Shown here one piece after another: positions 41,208 to 50,281 of a DNA stretch of 64,000 nucleotides. The position numbers and the translations under genes are program-made. How positions within the stretch are numbered: the stretch's first letter is position 1; the number at the start of each line of letters is the position of its first letter. The DNA is from Prolixibacteraceae bacterium (GTDB lineage: Bacteria; Bacteroidota; Bacteroidia; Bacteroidales; Prolixibacteraceae), in NCBI GenBank assembly GCA_019459525.1, contig JAIBEY010000008.1:1-64000 (forward strand), given 5' to 3'. The notes beneath the pieces were generated by a model. It had not been told where the DNA came from and ran no database searches. It saw only the letters and a program-made list of their open reading frames with translations.

Positions 41208-42653
41208 ATGAATGATCAACTAAAAAAGCGATTAATGAGAACAATCACAATCCTATCAGCATTATTTCTCTTACTTAATTCCGCCTATTCCAACAATAAG
41301 CTAGTCGTTTATCCGGCTCCTGAAGGGGCTCCGCTGAACAGCGATTTTACAGTGAAAGTCCGTATTCCCGGCGAAGAATGGAACGACCTGGCGGAATACT
41401 TGGTAAAAGTTGACGAAGTGCGGGGAACCAAACATGTGATCGAAAACTCGTCGATGAGTTATTTCGATTTTTCGGGAGAAGTGGAAGTTTCTGTCACCAG
41501 TAACAAAGGTGCTATTCAAACTGCGCGTATCAGGCCGTTATCCTACGGAATATCTCCAGAAATAAAGGGCAATACGCTAAGCTTTAAACTTTCGCAACCA
41601 CGCAATCTTTCTGTAGAAGTAAACGGCGATATTTTTCACAATCTGCAATTATTTGCCAATCCTATTGATGAGTTTATTCCGGATAAAAAAGATACCAGTC
41701 TGATCTATTTCGGACCTGGAATTCACAAGCTGGAAAACGGTAAAATTAATGTTCCGTCCGGCAAAACAGTTTATCTGGCTGGTGGAGCGATTTTAATGGG
41801 ACAGGTTCTTTTTGAAGGAGTCAACAATGCCAAACTGCTGGGTCGCGGAATGATTGACCATTCCGTAAAAATGGGTGTGATGATTGCCAACTCGAAAAAC
41901 ATTACGGTGGAAGGAATTTTTTGCACTCAGTGTGCCACTGGAGGTTCCGACAGCGTGACCATCCGCAATGTTAAAAGCATCAGTTATTACGGATGGGGCG
42001 ATGGCATGAATGTGTTTGCCAGCAACAACGTGTTGTTCGATGGTGTTTTTTGCCGCAATTCCGATGATTGTACCACGGTTTACGCTACCCGCAAAGGGTT
42101 TGAAGGTGGATGCCGCAATATTACCATGAAAAACTCGACTTTATGGGCCGATGTGGCTCATCCTATTCTGATAGGAACGCATGGCAATACGCCCAAACCT
42201 GATGTAATTGAAGACATCCGTTATTCGAATATCGATATTCTTGATCATCGCGAGGTTCAGGTTGATTATCAGGGTTGCCTGAGTATTAATGCCGGAGATA
42301 ACAACCTGATTCGGAACGTGGTTTTCGAAGACATTCGGGTTGAAGATTTCAGGCAGGGGCAGTTGGTAAACCTCCGCGTTTTTTACAACAGCAAATATTG
42401 CACATCGCCGGGTCGTGGAATTGAAAATGTCTTATTCAAAAACATTACCTACAATGGAAAAAACTCCGAGATCTCGATCATTTCGGGCTACAACGAAGAA
42501 CGCAAAGTGAAAAATGTGGTTTTCGAGAATCTGGTCATCAATGGGAAACTAATTACCGACAATATGCCTGACAAGCCCAAATGGTTTAGGACTGCCGACA
42601 TGGCCCGTATTCTCGTGGGTGAACATGTTGAAGGGATTGTGTTCAAAAAATAA
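41208..42653 (+). CDS. GH28-like right-handed beta-helix glycosidase
   Basis: Probable exo- or endo-acting glycosidase on uronide or rhamnose-type chains. The leader ends near residue 28 (LLLNSAYSNN); an ATG at 41235 would give a shorter standard signal peptide. A beta-sandwich segment (about 30-150) is followed by a parallel beta-helix. GH28/GH49-like acidic residues are D265 (GWGDGMNV) and D286/D287 (RNSDDCTTVY), with H318 (DVAHPILIGTHG) in place of the classic GHG. The fit to polygalacturonases is incomplete and the family could be GH49-like, so the substrate is open. It is co-directional with GH88. Confidence 0.72.
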   Translation: MNDQLKKRLMRTITILSALFLLLNSAYSNNKLVVYPAPEGAPLNSDFTVKVRIPGEEWNDLAEYLVKVDEVRGTKHVIENSSMSYFDFSGEVEVSVTSNKGAIQTARIRPLSYGISPEIKGNTLSFKLSQPRNLSVEVNGDIFHNLQLFANPIDEFIPDKKDTSLIYFGPGIHKLENGKINVPSGKTVYLAGGAILMGQVLFEGVNNAKLLGRGMIDHSVKMGVMIANSKNITVEGIFCTQCATGGSDSVTIRNVKSISYYGWGDGMNVFASNNVLFDGVFCRNSDDCTTVYATRKGFEGGCRNITMKNSTLWADVAHPILIGTHGNTPKPDVIEDIRYSNIDILDHREVQVDYQGCLSINAGDNNLIRNVVFEDIRVEDFRQGQLVNLRVFYNSKYCTSPGRGIENVLFKNITYNGKNSEISIISGYNEERKVKNVVFENLVINGKLITDNMPDKPKWFRTADMARILVGEHVEGIVFKK

Positions 42654-42683
42654 TTCGTATTGATTGACTTGAAAATATTTAAG

Positions 42684-43781
42684 ATGCAAATAACCTTACC
42701 AGCTATTTTTGTTTGTTTTCTGATGGCAGTTGCCTGTACCGGAAAGAAAACTCAGATCAACAAAAACTACGATTTTTCTACGGTTGACCGGAAAATTCAA
42801 TCATGGATCGATAGCGGTTATTACCACGGTGCCGGATTGATCATTGCCAGAGACAATCAGGTTATTCACAATAAATTCTACGGAAATTACACCCCTGATT
42901 CAGTAGTTTATATTGCTTCCGCCGGAAAGTGGCTGGTTGCAGCTACAATTGCTGCTGTGGTTGACGAAGGAAAACTTTCATGGAACGATCCGGTAAATAA
43001 GCGGTTGCCTGAATTTACCGATGTAAAAGGAACCGCAACTTTGCGACAATTGCTTTCGCATACGTCCGGTTATCCCGATTACCAGCCTGAAGGCGCTCAC
43101 CGCGACGATTATCAAACGTTGAAAGAATCGGTTGCACAAATAGTCGGGTTACCAGCAAAAGCAGTTCCCGGCACCGAATTCTATTATGGCGGTTTGGCCA
43201 TGCAGGTTGGAGGACGAATGGCAGAGCTGGCAACCGGCAAAGACTGGGAAACCCTTTTTCAGGAAAAAATTGCCCAACCACTTGGCATGAAAAATACCCA
43301 TTTCACGCCGGTTCATCAGGGCGGTGGACATAGTCCGATGCTGGGTGGTGGTGCAAGAACCGTATTGCATGACTATGCCAACTTTCTGAATATGATTTTC
43401 AACAACGGGGAGTTCTTTGGGAAGCAGGTTTTGTCTGAAGCGGCTATTAAAGAAATGCAAACCGATCAGATTGGAGAAGCGAAGGTGACCGAACACGAAT
43501 TTGTGGAAGGAGTAAGGGCTGAAATGCACAATGGAATCTATGGTTTAGGCGAATGGCGTGAAGAACTGGATTCTGTTGGAAATGCGGTGCTGATCAGCAG
43601 TCCGGGTTGGGCAGGCGCCTATCCGTGGATCGACAAAACAACGAATTCGTATGGGTTTTTCATTACCCATGTAAATGTAGAAAAGGCAAATCAGGAAGGT
43701 TTCTCATCGTTTTACAGCAGTCCCGTTTTACCAATGATGGTGCGTGAAGTATATGAGAACAGCAATCTCAAAAACAATTGA
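42684..43781 (+). CDS. Serine hydrolase, beta-lactamase/class C-esterase fold, lipoprotein
   Basis: Penicillin-binding-like hydrolase; in glycan loci such proteins are usually taken for esterases. The ATG at 42684 begins a lipoprotein signal (FLMAVACTGKK, Cys18); a TTG 24 bases up is possible. The SxxK motif is S79-A-G-K82. The second motif reads EFYYGGLAMQ (Y167/Y168) where YxN is usual, and a third motif is not obvious, which argues against true beta-lactamase activity. It lies between the GH28-like gene and a GH43 in the same direction, 6 and 15 bases from its neighbours' coding limits, so it belongs to the operon. Confidence 0.8.
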   Translation: MQITLPAIFVCFLMAVACTGKKTQINKNYDFSTVDRKIQSWIDSGYYHGAGLIIARDNQVIHNKFYGNYTPDSVVYIASAGKWLVAATIAAVVDEGKLSWNDPVNKRLPEFTDVKGTATLRQLLSHTSGYPDYQPEGAHRDDYQTLKESVAQIVGLPAKAVPGTEFYYGGLAMQVGGRMAELATGKDWETLFQEKIAQPLGMKNTHFTPVHQGGGHSPMLGGGARTVLHDYANFLNMIFNNGEFFGKQVLSEAAIKEMQTDQIGEAKVTEHEFVEGVRAEMHNGIYGLGEWREELDSVGNAVLISSPGWAGAYPWIDKTTNSYGFFITHVNVEKANQEGFSSFYSSPVLPMMVREVYENSNLKNN

Positions 43782-43796
43782 CAGGTAAAAAAAGAG

Positions 43797-45467
43797 ATGA
43801 TCAATTTTTTTTCAATATTGAAATATTCGGTTGGGTTCTGTGTGCTGATGGAATCTTGTTCTCCACAATCACAAAAATCAGGAACAGTCGAAAAACGCAC
43901 CTTTATTTCGCAGGTTTGGACTGCCGATAACGGCGATGGAACCTACAAAAATCCAATTCTGCATGCCGATTATTCAGATCCCGATGTAGTCAGGGTTGGA
44001 GATGACTTTTTTATGACTGCTTCCAGTTTCAACTGCTCTCCGGGTTTACCGATTCTGCATTCCAAAGATTTGGTCAATTGGCAAATCATAAATTATGCCC
44101 TGAAACGAAATTTTCCAGATGAGATTTTCAGTATTCCGCAACACGGGAAAGGTGTTTGGGCGCCTTGCATCAAGTTTCACAAAGGTGAATTCTACATTTA
44201 TTGGGGTGATCCTGATTTTGGTATTTACATGGTGAAAACCAGAGACCCTTTCGCCCAATGGGAAGAACCGGTTCTGGTAATGCCCGGAGAAGGAATTATT
44301 GATCCTAGTCCGCTTTGGGACGAAGACGGTAAAACTTATCTGATTACCGCCTGGGCTGCAAGTCGTTCGGGAATAAACAGCCTGCTAACGGTTTGGCCAA
44401 TGAATCAGGAAGGAACAAAGGTTACGGGAGAAGGCAAGCATGTGTTCGATGGCCACGATGCCCACAAAACAGTTGAAGGCCCCAAATTCTATAAAAAAGA
44501 CGGTTACTATTATATTTTTGCCCCTGCAGGTGGCGTTACGCAAGGTTGGCAACTGGTGTTGCGATCGAAGAATATTTATGGGCCTTATGAAGAAAAAGTC
44601 GTTTTGGCACATGGAAATACAAATATCAACGGTCCGCATCAGGGAGCCTGGGTTGAAACACAAACCGAAGAGTCGTGGTTTGTACACTTTCAGGACAAAG
44701 GCGCTTATGGTCGCATCATTCATTTGCAGCCCATTAACTGGAAAGAAGGTTGGCCGGTAATGGGCATCGATGAAGACGGTGATGGTTGTGGTGAGCCAGT
44801 TTCAAGCTACAAAAAACCGAATGTAGGTAAAATCTGGCCGGTTAGTTCGCCGCATGAAAGCGATGAATTTAACAGCGATACCCTTGGATTACAGTGGCAA
44901 TGGGCAGCAAACGAGCGAATCAATTGGTATGTACTCCTGAGGGGAAAAGGCTATTTGCGTTTATTCGCATATCCTAAAAGCAAAGAAAATGAACCGCTTT
45001 GGAATGTTCCAAACCTACTGATGCAAAAATTTCCGGCGCCAGATTTTACAGCAACTACCAAAGTGAAACTGACGATTGAATGGGATGTCTGGCAAGGCAA
45101 ACAAGCCGGACTTATCGTAAATGGAAATGATTACAGTTATCTGGCTATTTCGAAAGATGAAGCTGGTTATAAGGTGGATCAGATCATCTGCAAAAACGCG
45201 GATCAAGGTGGTTTGGAGCAAAAAGTAGCTACCGCCCGTTTGTTAGGAAGCGAAGTTTTTCTTCGGGTCCAGGTTTCTTCTCCGGATGCGCTTTGCCGGT
45301 TTTCATACAGCGAAAACGGTACAGATTTTACGACAATAGGCGATGTTCATCAGGCAAAAAATGAGTTGTGGATTGGCTCAAAAGTGGGATTGTTCTGCAC
45401 AGCCGAACCCGGCATCCGCAAAGGCAGTTATGCCGATTTTGACTGGTTCAGAATTGAAAATAAGTGA
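43797..45467 (+). CDS. GH43 enzyme with C-terminal beta-sandwich (GH43_12-like)
   Basis: Third GH43 with the two-domain layout in this window. The N-terminus is hydrophobic and may be a lipoprotein signal with Cys21, but the lipobox is poor (MESC). Catalytic triad as read: D61 (ADYSDPDVVRVG), D169 (GIIDPSPLWD) and E227 (KTVEGPKFYKK). The C-terminal domain starts near 360 (SDEFNSDTLGLQWQWAANE) and ends SYADFDWFRIENK. In this company arabinofuranosidase or a debranching role on a pectin-like chain is plausible, but that is inference. Confidence 0.87.
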   Translation: MINFFSILKYSVGFCVLMESCSPQSQKSGTVEKRTFISQVWTADNGDGTYKNPILHADYSDPDVVRVGDDFFMTASSFNCSPGLPILHSKDLVNWQIINYALKRNFPDEIFSIPQHGKGVWAPCIKFHKGEFYIYWGDPDFGIYMVKTRDPFAQWEEPVLVMPGEGIIDPSPLWDEDGKTYLITAWAASRSGINSLLTVWPMNQEGTKVTGEGKHVFDGHDAHKTVEGPKFYKKDGYYYIFAPAGGVTQGWQLVLRSKNIYGPYEEKVVLAHGNTNINGPHQGAWVETQTEESWFVHFQDKGAYGRIIHLQPINWKEGWPVMGIDEDGDGCGEPVSSYKKPNVGKIWPVSSPHESDEFNSDTLGLQWQWAANERINWYVLLRGKGYLRLFAYPKSKENEPLWNVPNLLMQKFPAPDFTATTKVKLTIEWDVWQGKQAGLIVNGNDYSYLAISKDEAGYKVDQIICKNADQGGLEQKVATARLLGSEVFLRVQVSSPDALCRFSYSENGTDFTTIGDVHQAKNELWIGSKVGLFCTAEPGIRKGSYADFDWFRIENK

Positions 45468-45505
45468 TAATATTCACCTGTTGTGTAGGCAATACCATAT
45501 AACGT

Positions 45506-47128
45506 ATGCGATTTAAAGTAACACCTGTTTTTTTTCTGCTAATATTCATGGGTAGTGCCATGCTGTCGGCAGGAGCAGTCTGGCAATGGTCGGTTGAAGT
45601 AACTTCATTGGTTACCAGCGAAACAAATGCACACCCCCGGGCATTCCTTTGGATTCCTGAAAATTGCAAACAGGTGCGGGCGGTTATTGTTGGTCAGCAT
45701 AATATGTCGGAGGAAAATATTTTTGAGCACCCACGGTTCCGCAAAACAATGGCTGAACTGGGCATAGCCGAGGTTTGGGTTACACCGGCTATCGACATGG
45801 TGTTTGATTTTAATAAAGATGCTGGTGGAAAATTGGAAGGAATATTGAAAGCACTGGCTGAAGAATCTGGGTACAGTGAATTGGAGTTTGCTCCGGTTAT
45901 TCCTATTGGTCATTCGGCTTGTGCCAGTTATCCGTGGAATTTCGCTGCCTGGAATCCTGAAAGAACTTTGGCTGTACTTTCCATTCATGGCGATGCCCCG
46001 TTGACCAAGCTCACCGGAAGTGGCCGACCAAATCCAAACTGGGGAAACCGTACTATCGACGGCGTTCCTGGTTTAATGGTTGAAGGCGAATACGAATGGT
46101 GGGAGGACAGGGTTCAGCCTGCGCTAAATTTTCAACAAAGGTTTCCAAAGTCCACAATCTCATTCTTTTGCGATGCCGGTCGCGGCCATTTCGATGTATC
46201 CGATCAGTTGGTTGATTACCTGTCGCTTTTTCTGAAAAAGGCAGTTCAATACCGGATGCCAATGGAAAGCCCGATTGATCGACCTGTTAAACTTATTCCT
46301 GTTGATCCTGAAAAAGGTTGGCTGAAAGAGCGATGGAAAAAAGATGAAAAACCGTCGGTGTCTGAAGCTCGATACAATGAATATAAAGGCGATAGAAAAG
46401 CTGCATTCTGGTACTTCGACAAGGAAATGGCCGAAACTACCGAGAAATTTTATGCGCAGGTTCGTGGTAAGGAAGAGCAGTACCTCGGGTTTAGTCAGAA
46501 TAGGCAACTTCTGCCGTTTAATCAAAAACAACATGCACGGATTATTGGCAAGTTTGAACCGGGAGCCGAGGGACTGACTTTTCATCTTCGCGCTGAATTC
46601 ACAGATACTTTACGCTCGGTTCTATCAGCCAATCATGGAAAAGGGAAACCAGCTATTAGCCGGATATGCGGCCCCGTTGAAAAGCTGAACGACACCACTT
46701 TTTCGGTTCGCTTTTATCGTATGGGAATGAACAACGAACGTCGCACCGGCGAAATCTGGCTGTTGGCAAGTCATCCGGGGGATAAAAAATATAAAAGTTC
46801 GGTTCAGCAATTCACCATGCGAATTCCGCTTTGTAACAACGAGGGAATCGATCAGCAAATCACGTTCGGATCACTTCCGAATATAAAACAAGGAACAAAA
46901 TCGGTTACGATATCGGCTTCGTCCAATAGCGGAATGCCGGTTTATTTCTACGTTCAGGAAGGATCTGCCGAAGTGAAAAATGGGAAACTGAAATTTACCA
47001 AAATCCCTCCGCGAAGCAAATTTCCGGTAAAAGTAACAGTAGTGGCTTGGCAGTACGGACGAGCAGTTGAACCGAAAGTCAAAACAGCGGAACCGGTTGT
47101 GCAGAGTTTTTGGATCGAAAAGAAATAA
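45506..47128 (+). CDS. Secreted alpha/beta-hydrolase with C-terminal beta domain, candidate esterase
   Basis: I do not recognise a named family. A signal peptide ends near residue 23 (MGSAMLSAGA). The hydrolase part shows a nucleophile elbow PIGHSACASY with S137, a candidate acid in VEGEYEWWED (E194-E200) and H228 in AGRGHFD, so a triad is likely. After about residue 330 come beta-rich regions, the last (about 455-540; SVTISASSNSGMPVYFYVQE) resembling an Ig/cadherin-like repeat of secreted Bacteroidota proteins. It is the last gene of locus 2 and faces the minus-strand regulator tail to tail. De-esterification of the locus's polysaccharide is inferred from context only. Confidence 0.7.
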   Translation: MRFKVTPVFFLLIFMGSAMLSAGAVWQWSVEVTSLVTSETNAHPRAFLWIPENCKQVRAVIVGQHNMSEENIFEHPRFRKTMAELGIAEVWVTPAIDMVFDFNKDAGGKLEGILKALAEESGYSELEFAPVIPIGHSACASYPWNFAAWNPERTLAVLSIHGDAPLTKLTGSGRPNPNWGNRTIDGVPGLMVEGEYEWWEDRVQPALNFQQRFPKSTISFFCDAGRGHFDVSDQLVDYLSLFLKKAVQYRMPMESPIDRPVKLIPVDPEKGWLKERWKKDEKPSVSEARYNEYKGDRKAAFWYFDKEMAETTEKFYAQVRGKEEQYLGFSQNRQLLPFNQKQHARIIGKFEPGAEGLTFHLRAEFTDTLRSVLSANHGKGKPAISRICGPVEKLNDTTFSVRFYRMGMNNERRTGEIWLLASHPGDKKYKSSVQQFTMRIPLCNNEGIDQQITFGSLPNIKQGTKSVTISASSNSGMPVYFYVQEGSAEVKNGKLKFTKIPPRSKFPVKVTVVAWQYGRAVEPKVKTAEPVVQSFWIEKK

Positions 47129-47315
47129 GTAATGGTCAAACCATAATGTCGTATTTTAAACTCGCTCACCCCAGGCCCAAAGAGTCGGACTTCCGAGGCC
47201 ATCTCAAATGAGTTCAGCAATTGATACCCATGCCCAATTTATCCAAAATCAGCGAGTAGAAACCCTGTTTAATAAATTTTCGTGGCACCAGATTTAAAAA
47301 CTTTTTCGGCAGACT

Positions 47316-49856
47316 TTACTTCACATTCTTCAAATATTTTGCTGCAATTTTAATTAGTTCCGGATAAAGGGTGCTATAATCTTCGCCCTGTAACTTCTTA
47401 TACCTGAGAATATAACTGTTGTAGTGTTTTTTCGCAGAAGATTCATCTCCTAAGCGCAAATAGGAATTGATAATATAATAAAATGCACATTCGTTTAATT
47501 CGTCAACACTATAAAGCACCGATCCCATTGCAATTGTTTTGGCATATTCGTTTTTCGAAAAATAGTGATTCAAAACATCTGGTACGAGAATCAATATCTG
47601 ATCTGCTAAATCCCGTTTATACACATCGAAATATTCATTGTCGCCTGATTGCAGAAATTCACCCCTTGAAGTTATCTCAATGAATTGTTCGTTGTTATGT
47701 TCATCTATTTCAGAAGAAATTGATGGATATAAAGATCTTAAATGGAAGTAATCACAATAAAACGAATCATTTATTTGAAACCTGAAGTGTTGATTTTCAA
47801 GTATAAGTTCAATTCCATCGATATCACTTAAAATGGTACGTAATTTATTAATGGTTACGCCCTTCAGGTTTTTCGCATTTTTAGCTGGTTTATCGGGCCA
47901 CATCAGACTATAAATTTCTTCTGAACTAATGCCAGCTTCACCTTTATTGCTGCGAAGAAGAATCAGCAAAAAAAGTTGTTTTATTTGCGGGCTGAAAAGA
48001 TGGGTGCTAATTTGCCCGCTTCGGTTAAAAACAGTGAATAATCCAAAGATATACACCGCATTCTTTTTGGGTTGCAAAGTATGTTCTGATCGTTTTTCCT
48101 GATTTCCAACAATGGTCTGGCGATCTTTAAGTAAACGTTTTTTTCTTGAAATTGACATCCAAAATAAAACGACAGCTAAAAAACCAACAATAAATAAAAT
48201 TCCTATCCCCCAATAAATTAGTTTTTTATTGTTTCGAGGATTTACATATAATTCATCAGTTGAAATCGGAGGATTATCAATGGAATATATGCTCAGCTTC
48301 GAATTTCCTTTGCTCACTTCATGTATTACACAATAGAGTTCTTTTGTACTGGAATTTAAATACAAATTGGCATTGGTCTGAATTTCTTCCGAAATAATTG
48401 GAATCGAATCGCCCAGAATTGTGTGTTCGCCTGTTTTGATGTCGTATTTATAAAGCTTAATGAAAGTTTTAGGGATGTATTCAGGATAACAAAGCGCATA
48501 AAAAGAAGAATTGTCGCCGGAAATGACTAAGCTTCTGGCTGAAACCAATTTTTCATCACCCCGGTTTACCTCCCATAGTTTCGTGATTTTTCTATTTTGC
48601 AAGTCAACAGAATAGCAGTCGAAATAGTATGTTTTCCCGATGCTTTGATCTCCGGTTTTGTTACCAACGCCTCCAAATAGTAACAATTTATTATTTTGTA
48701 TTCCCATTCCGGCGAAAAAACGGGGGGTGATTACATCTCCGGTGAAATCTAATTTATTCCATGAGTTTTCAGCAAGGTTGTACTTGTAAAAAGTGTTGGA
48801 CAGGCGGTTATTCCCAAATCCGCCAAAGATAAGTAGCTGCTGGTTTAGCGGATTAAAATAAGCATTGTGATGATGTAATTGTTGATCCAGTCTCAAATCG
48901 CTATTGTTTTCCCAGGTATAGCTTGACAGGTCTAATGATGCAATTGTTGGACATTCGTCGGGCGTATTATTTACCTCGTAAACAAATAGCTTTCCATGAG
49001 AAAAAAAACTTGTTCCCAGCCTTATTGGTACAGGTAGTTTATTGGTATAAGCCTTCTTTTCAAAAGTATTTTTTACGATGTCATAAGAAGCGAGTGAATC
49101 TTTCCCGATAATCCGAATTTTCATCTCTGTACTGTCGTAATTGACCGCGAAAACTTCATTGGCCGAATATGTAAAACGTTGCCTCCAGTGGTATGAATCA
49201 TTGATTAACCAAACTGGATTTTCAACCAGACCAATTGCATTTCCTTGTTGGTCATGAACCTCATTCCCGGTGTATTCTTTGAATTTGAAATCGAATTTTT
49301 CTTTTGAATTACTAACCGTTAGATTTCGAATTGCAAAAGAAGGAACATCTATTATGTTCCCATTTTTTCCGAAAAATATTTGAGCGTGGATCAAATCGTT
49401 TAAGTCGAACCTTTTTACCTCATATTTATCGGTACCTAAAGCCATTTCGATACGATTTTCTTTTAGGTTGAACGACAGTCCTACCTTAATCCATTTTCCC
49501 TTGCCAAGTAGCGACGATTGAATCGGTATTGTTAACAGGTTTTCCTCTCCTTTGAGGTTTAACTTTAAGTGAGAAAACTTTGAATCAGCTTTTATATAGG
49601 CCAGAGAATAATCTTTATTGGAATCTTCGGCATCAACAACGCAGATAAATCCAAATGAATTGGGATCAAGAATAGATAATTCGAATGAAATAATAAGTTC
49701 GGTTTGAATTTTTGGTACTCGTTCGGCAAAAACCGTATATGAAGTTCTGCTTTCTATATGACTTTGTTCTGTTGACCGGAATCCAAGACCTTGAGAAATT
49801 GCATGACCTGATATGGATGCCAATACAACGCAAAGCAAAAATTGGATAATTTTCAT
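47316..49856 (-). CDS. Membrane-anchored SARP-type regulator with Kelch-like ectodomain
   Basis: A one-component transmembrane transcription factor. From the N-terminus: signal peptide (LCVVLASISGHAISQ), a beta-sandwich resembling LamG/ConA lectins (about 30-200), a Kelch-type propeller (about 225-535; QLLIFGGFGNNRLSNTFYKY and LLLFGGVGNK), one membrane helix (about 549-568; GIGILFIVGFLAVVLFW), a basic linker, a winged-helix domain (about 598-690; GISSEEIYSLMWPDKPAKNA, GVTINKLRTIL) and a BTAD/TPR-like helical tail (about 700-846) as in SARP activators. It diverges from SusC3, so it probably senses that locus's glycan and activates it. Element copy C lies directly before its start. No kinase or receiver is present. 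Confidence 0.85.
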   Translation of the reverse strand: MKIIQFLLCVVLASISGHAISQGLGFRSTEQSHIESRTSYTVFAERVPKIQTELIISFELSILDPNSFGFICVVDAEDSNKDYSLAYIKADSKFSHLKLNLKGEENLLTIPIQSSLLGKGKWIKVGLSFNLKENRIEMALGTDKYEVKRFDLNDLIHAQIFFGKNGNIIDVPSFAIRNLTVSNSKEKFDFKFKEYTGNEVHDQQGNAIGLVENPVWLINDSYHWRQRFTYSANEVFAVNYDSTEMKIRIIGKDSLASYDIVKNTFEKKAYTNKLPVPIRLGTSFFSHGKLFVYEVNNTPDECPTIASLDLSSYTWENNSDLRLDQQLHHHNAYFNPLNQQLLIFGGFGNNRLSNTFYKYNLAENSWNKLDFTGDVITPRFFAGMGIQNNKLLLFGGVGNKTGDQSIGKTYYFDCYSVDLQNRKITKLWEVNRGDEKLVSARSLVISGDNSSFYALCYPEYIPKTFIKLYKYDIKTGEHTILGDSIPIISEEIQTNANLYLNSSTKELYCVIHEVSKGNSKLSIYSIDNPPISTDELYVNPRNNKKLIYWGIGILFIVGFLAVVLFWMSISRKKRLLKDRQTIVGNQEKRSEHTLQPKKNAVYIFGLFTVFNRSGQISTHLFSPQIKQLFLLILLRSNKGEAGISSEEIYSLMWPDKPAKNAKNLKGVTINKLRTILSDIDGIELILENQHFRFQINDSFYCDYFHLRSLYPSISSEIDEHNNEQFIEITSRGEFLQSGDNEYFDVYKRDLADQILILVPDVLNHYFSKNEYAKTIAMGSVLYSVDELNECAFYYIINSYLRLGDESSAKKHYNSYILRYKKLQGEDYSTLYPELIKIAAKYLKNVK

Positions 49857-49953
49857 AAACTCTTTTAATCTGTATTTTTTGCCACATGGAACTCGCCATT
49901 CGCCAGCTTGCTGATCTTCGGTGTGCTGGAAGTTTGGTCATGGCTCGTTTCAC
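49857..49953 (-). repeat. Intergenic ~90-bp element, copy C (leader of the SARP regulator)
   Basis: On the minus strand it opens with GTGAAACGAGCCATGACC and ends at the regulator's ATG. The GAAACGAGCCAT and ATGGCGAGTTCC arms are identical or nearly identical to copies A and B. A further short stem, CCAGC/GCTGG, lies in the middle. A GTG-started frame runs through it into the regulator in another frame, but I take that as incidental. Confidence 0.7.
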
Positions 49954-50281
49954 CTTTCGTAAATCTGATTTTCAAACTTATAAATATAGATAATTAATCA
50001 AAGTACAGCAGAACCTCAGAATAAAAATCAGAACCACTTAAAATTTAGCCATTCTTGTTCTCCGAAAGTTGTATTTGTAATTCGTTTAACTATAGTGTTT
50101 TATGTTTTTATTAGTGTTTTTTTTATAAAATTAACCGCTTATTAATTCTTCATTAATGCCGGTGTTAATCGCACAAAACTACTATTGCCCGAAATTTCAT
50201 TGCGTAGAGTTCTATTTATGAAATTACAGGTCTGTACCCGAATACAGATCGAACCTAATGTTAAACAAACTATACAAATTC
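49857..50281. other. 425-base divergent control region between SARP regulator and SusC3
   Basis: Besides element copy C it holds only AT-rich sequence (49981-50281). By position it contains both divergent promoters. I could not place a convincing TAnnTTTG box. Confidence 0.45.

Noticed and set aside
47129..47315. Unusual, slightly GC-richer convergent gap with a minus-strand frame reading MLNSFEMASEVRLFGPG
   Set aside because: The frame continues as antisense of the esterase gene. The gap may be another dispersed repeat, but no second copy exists in this window, so I cannot support a call.
49666..49953. 95-codon minus-strand frame beginning with MKRAMTK at the SARP regulator start
   Set aside because: Its N-terminal part is translation of the repeated intergenic element and the rest is the regulator gene in another frame. 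Other element copies do not keep the frame.
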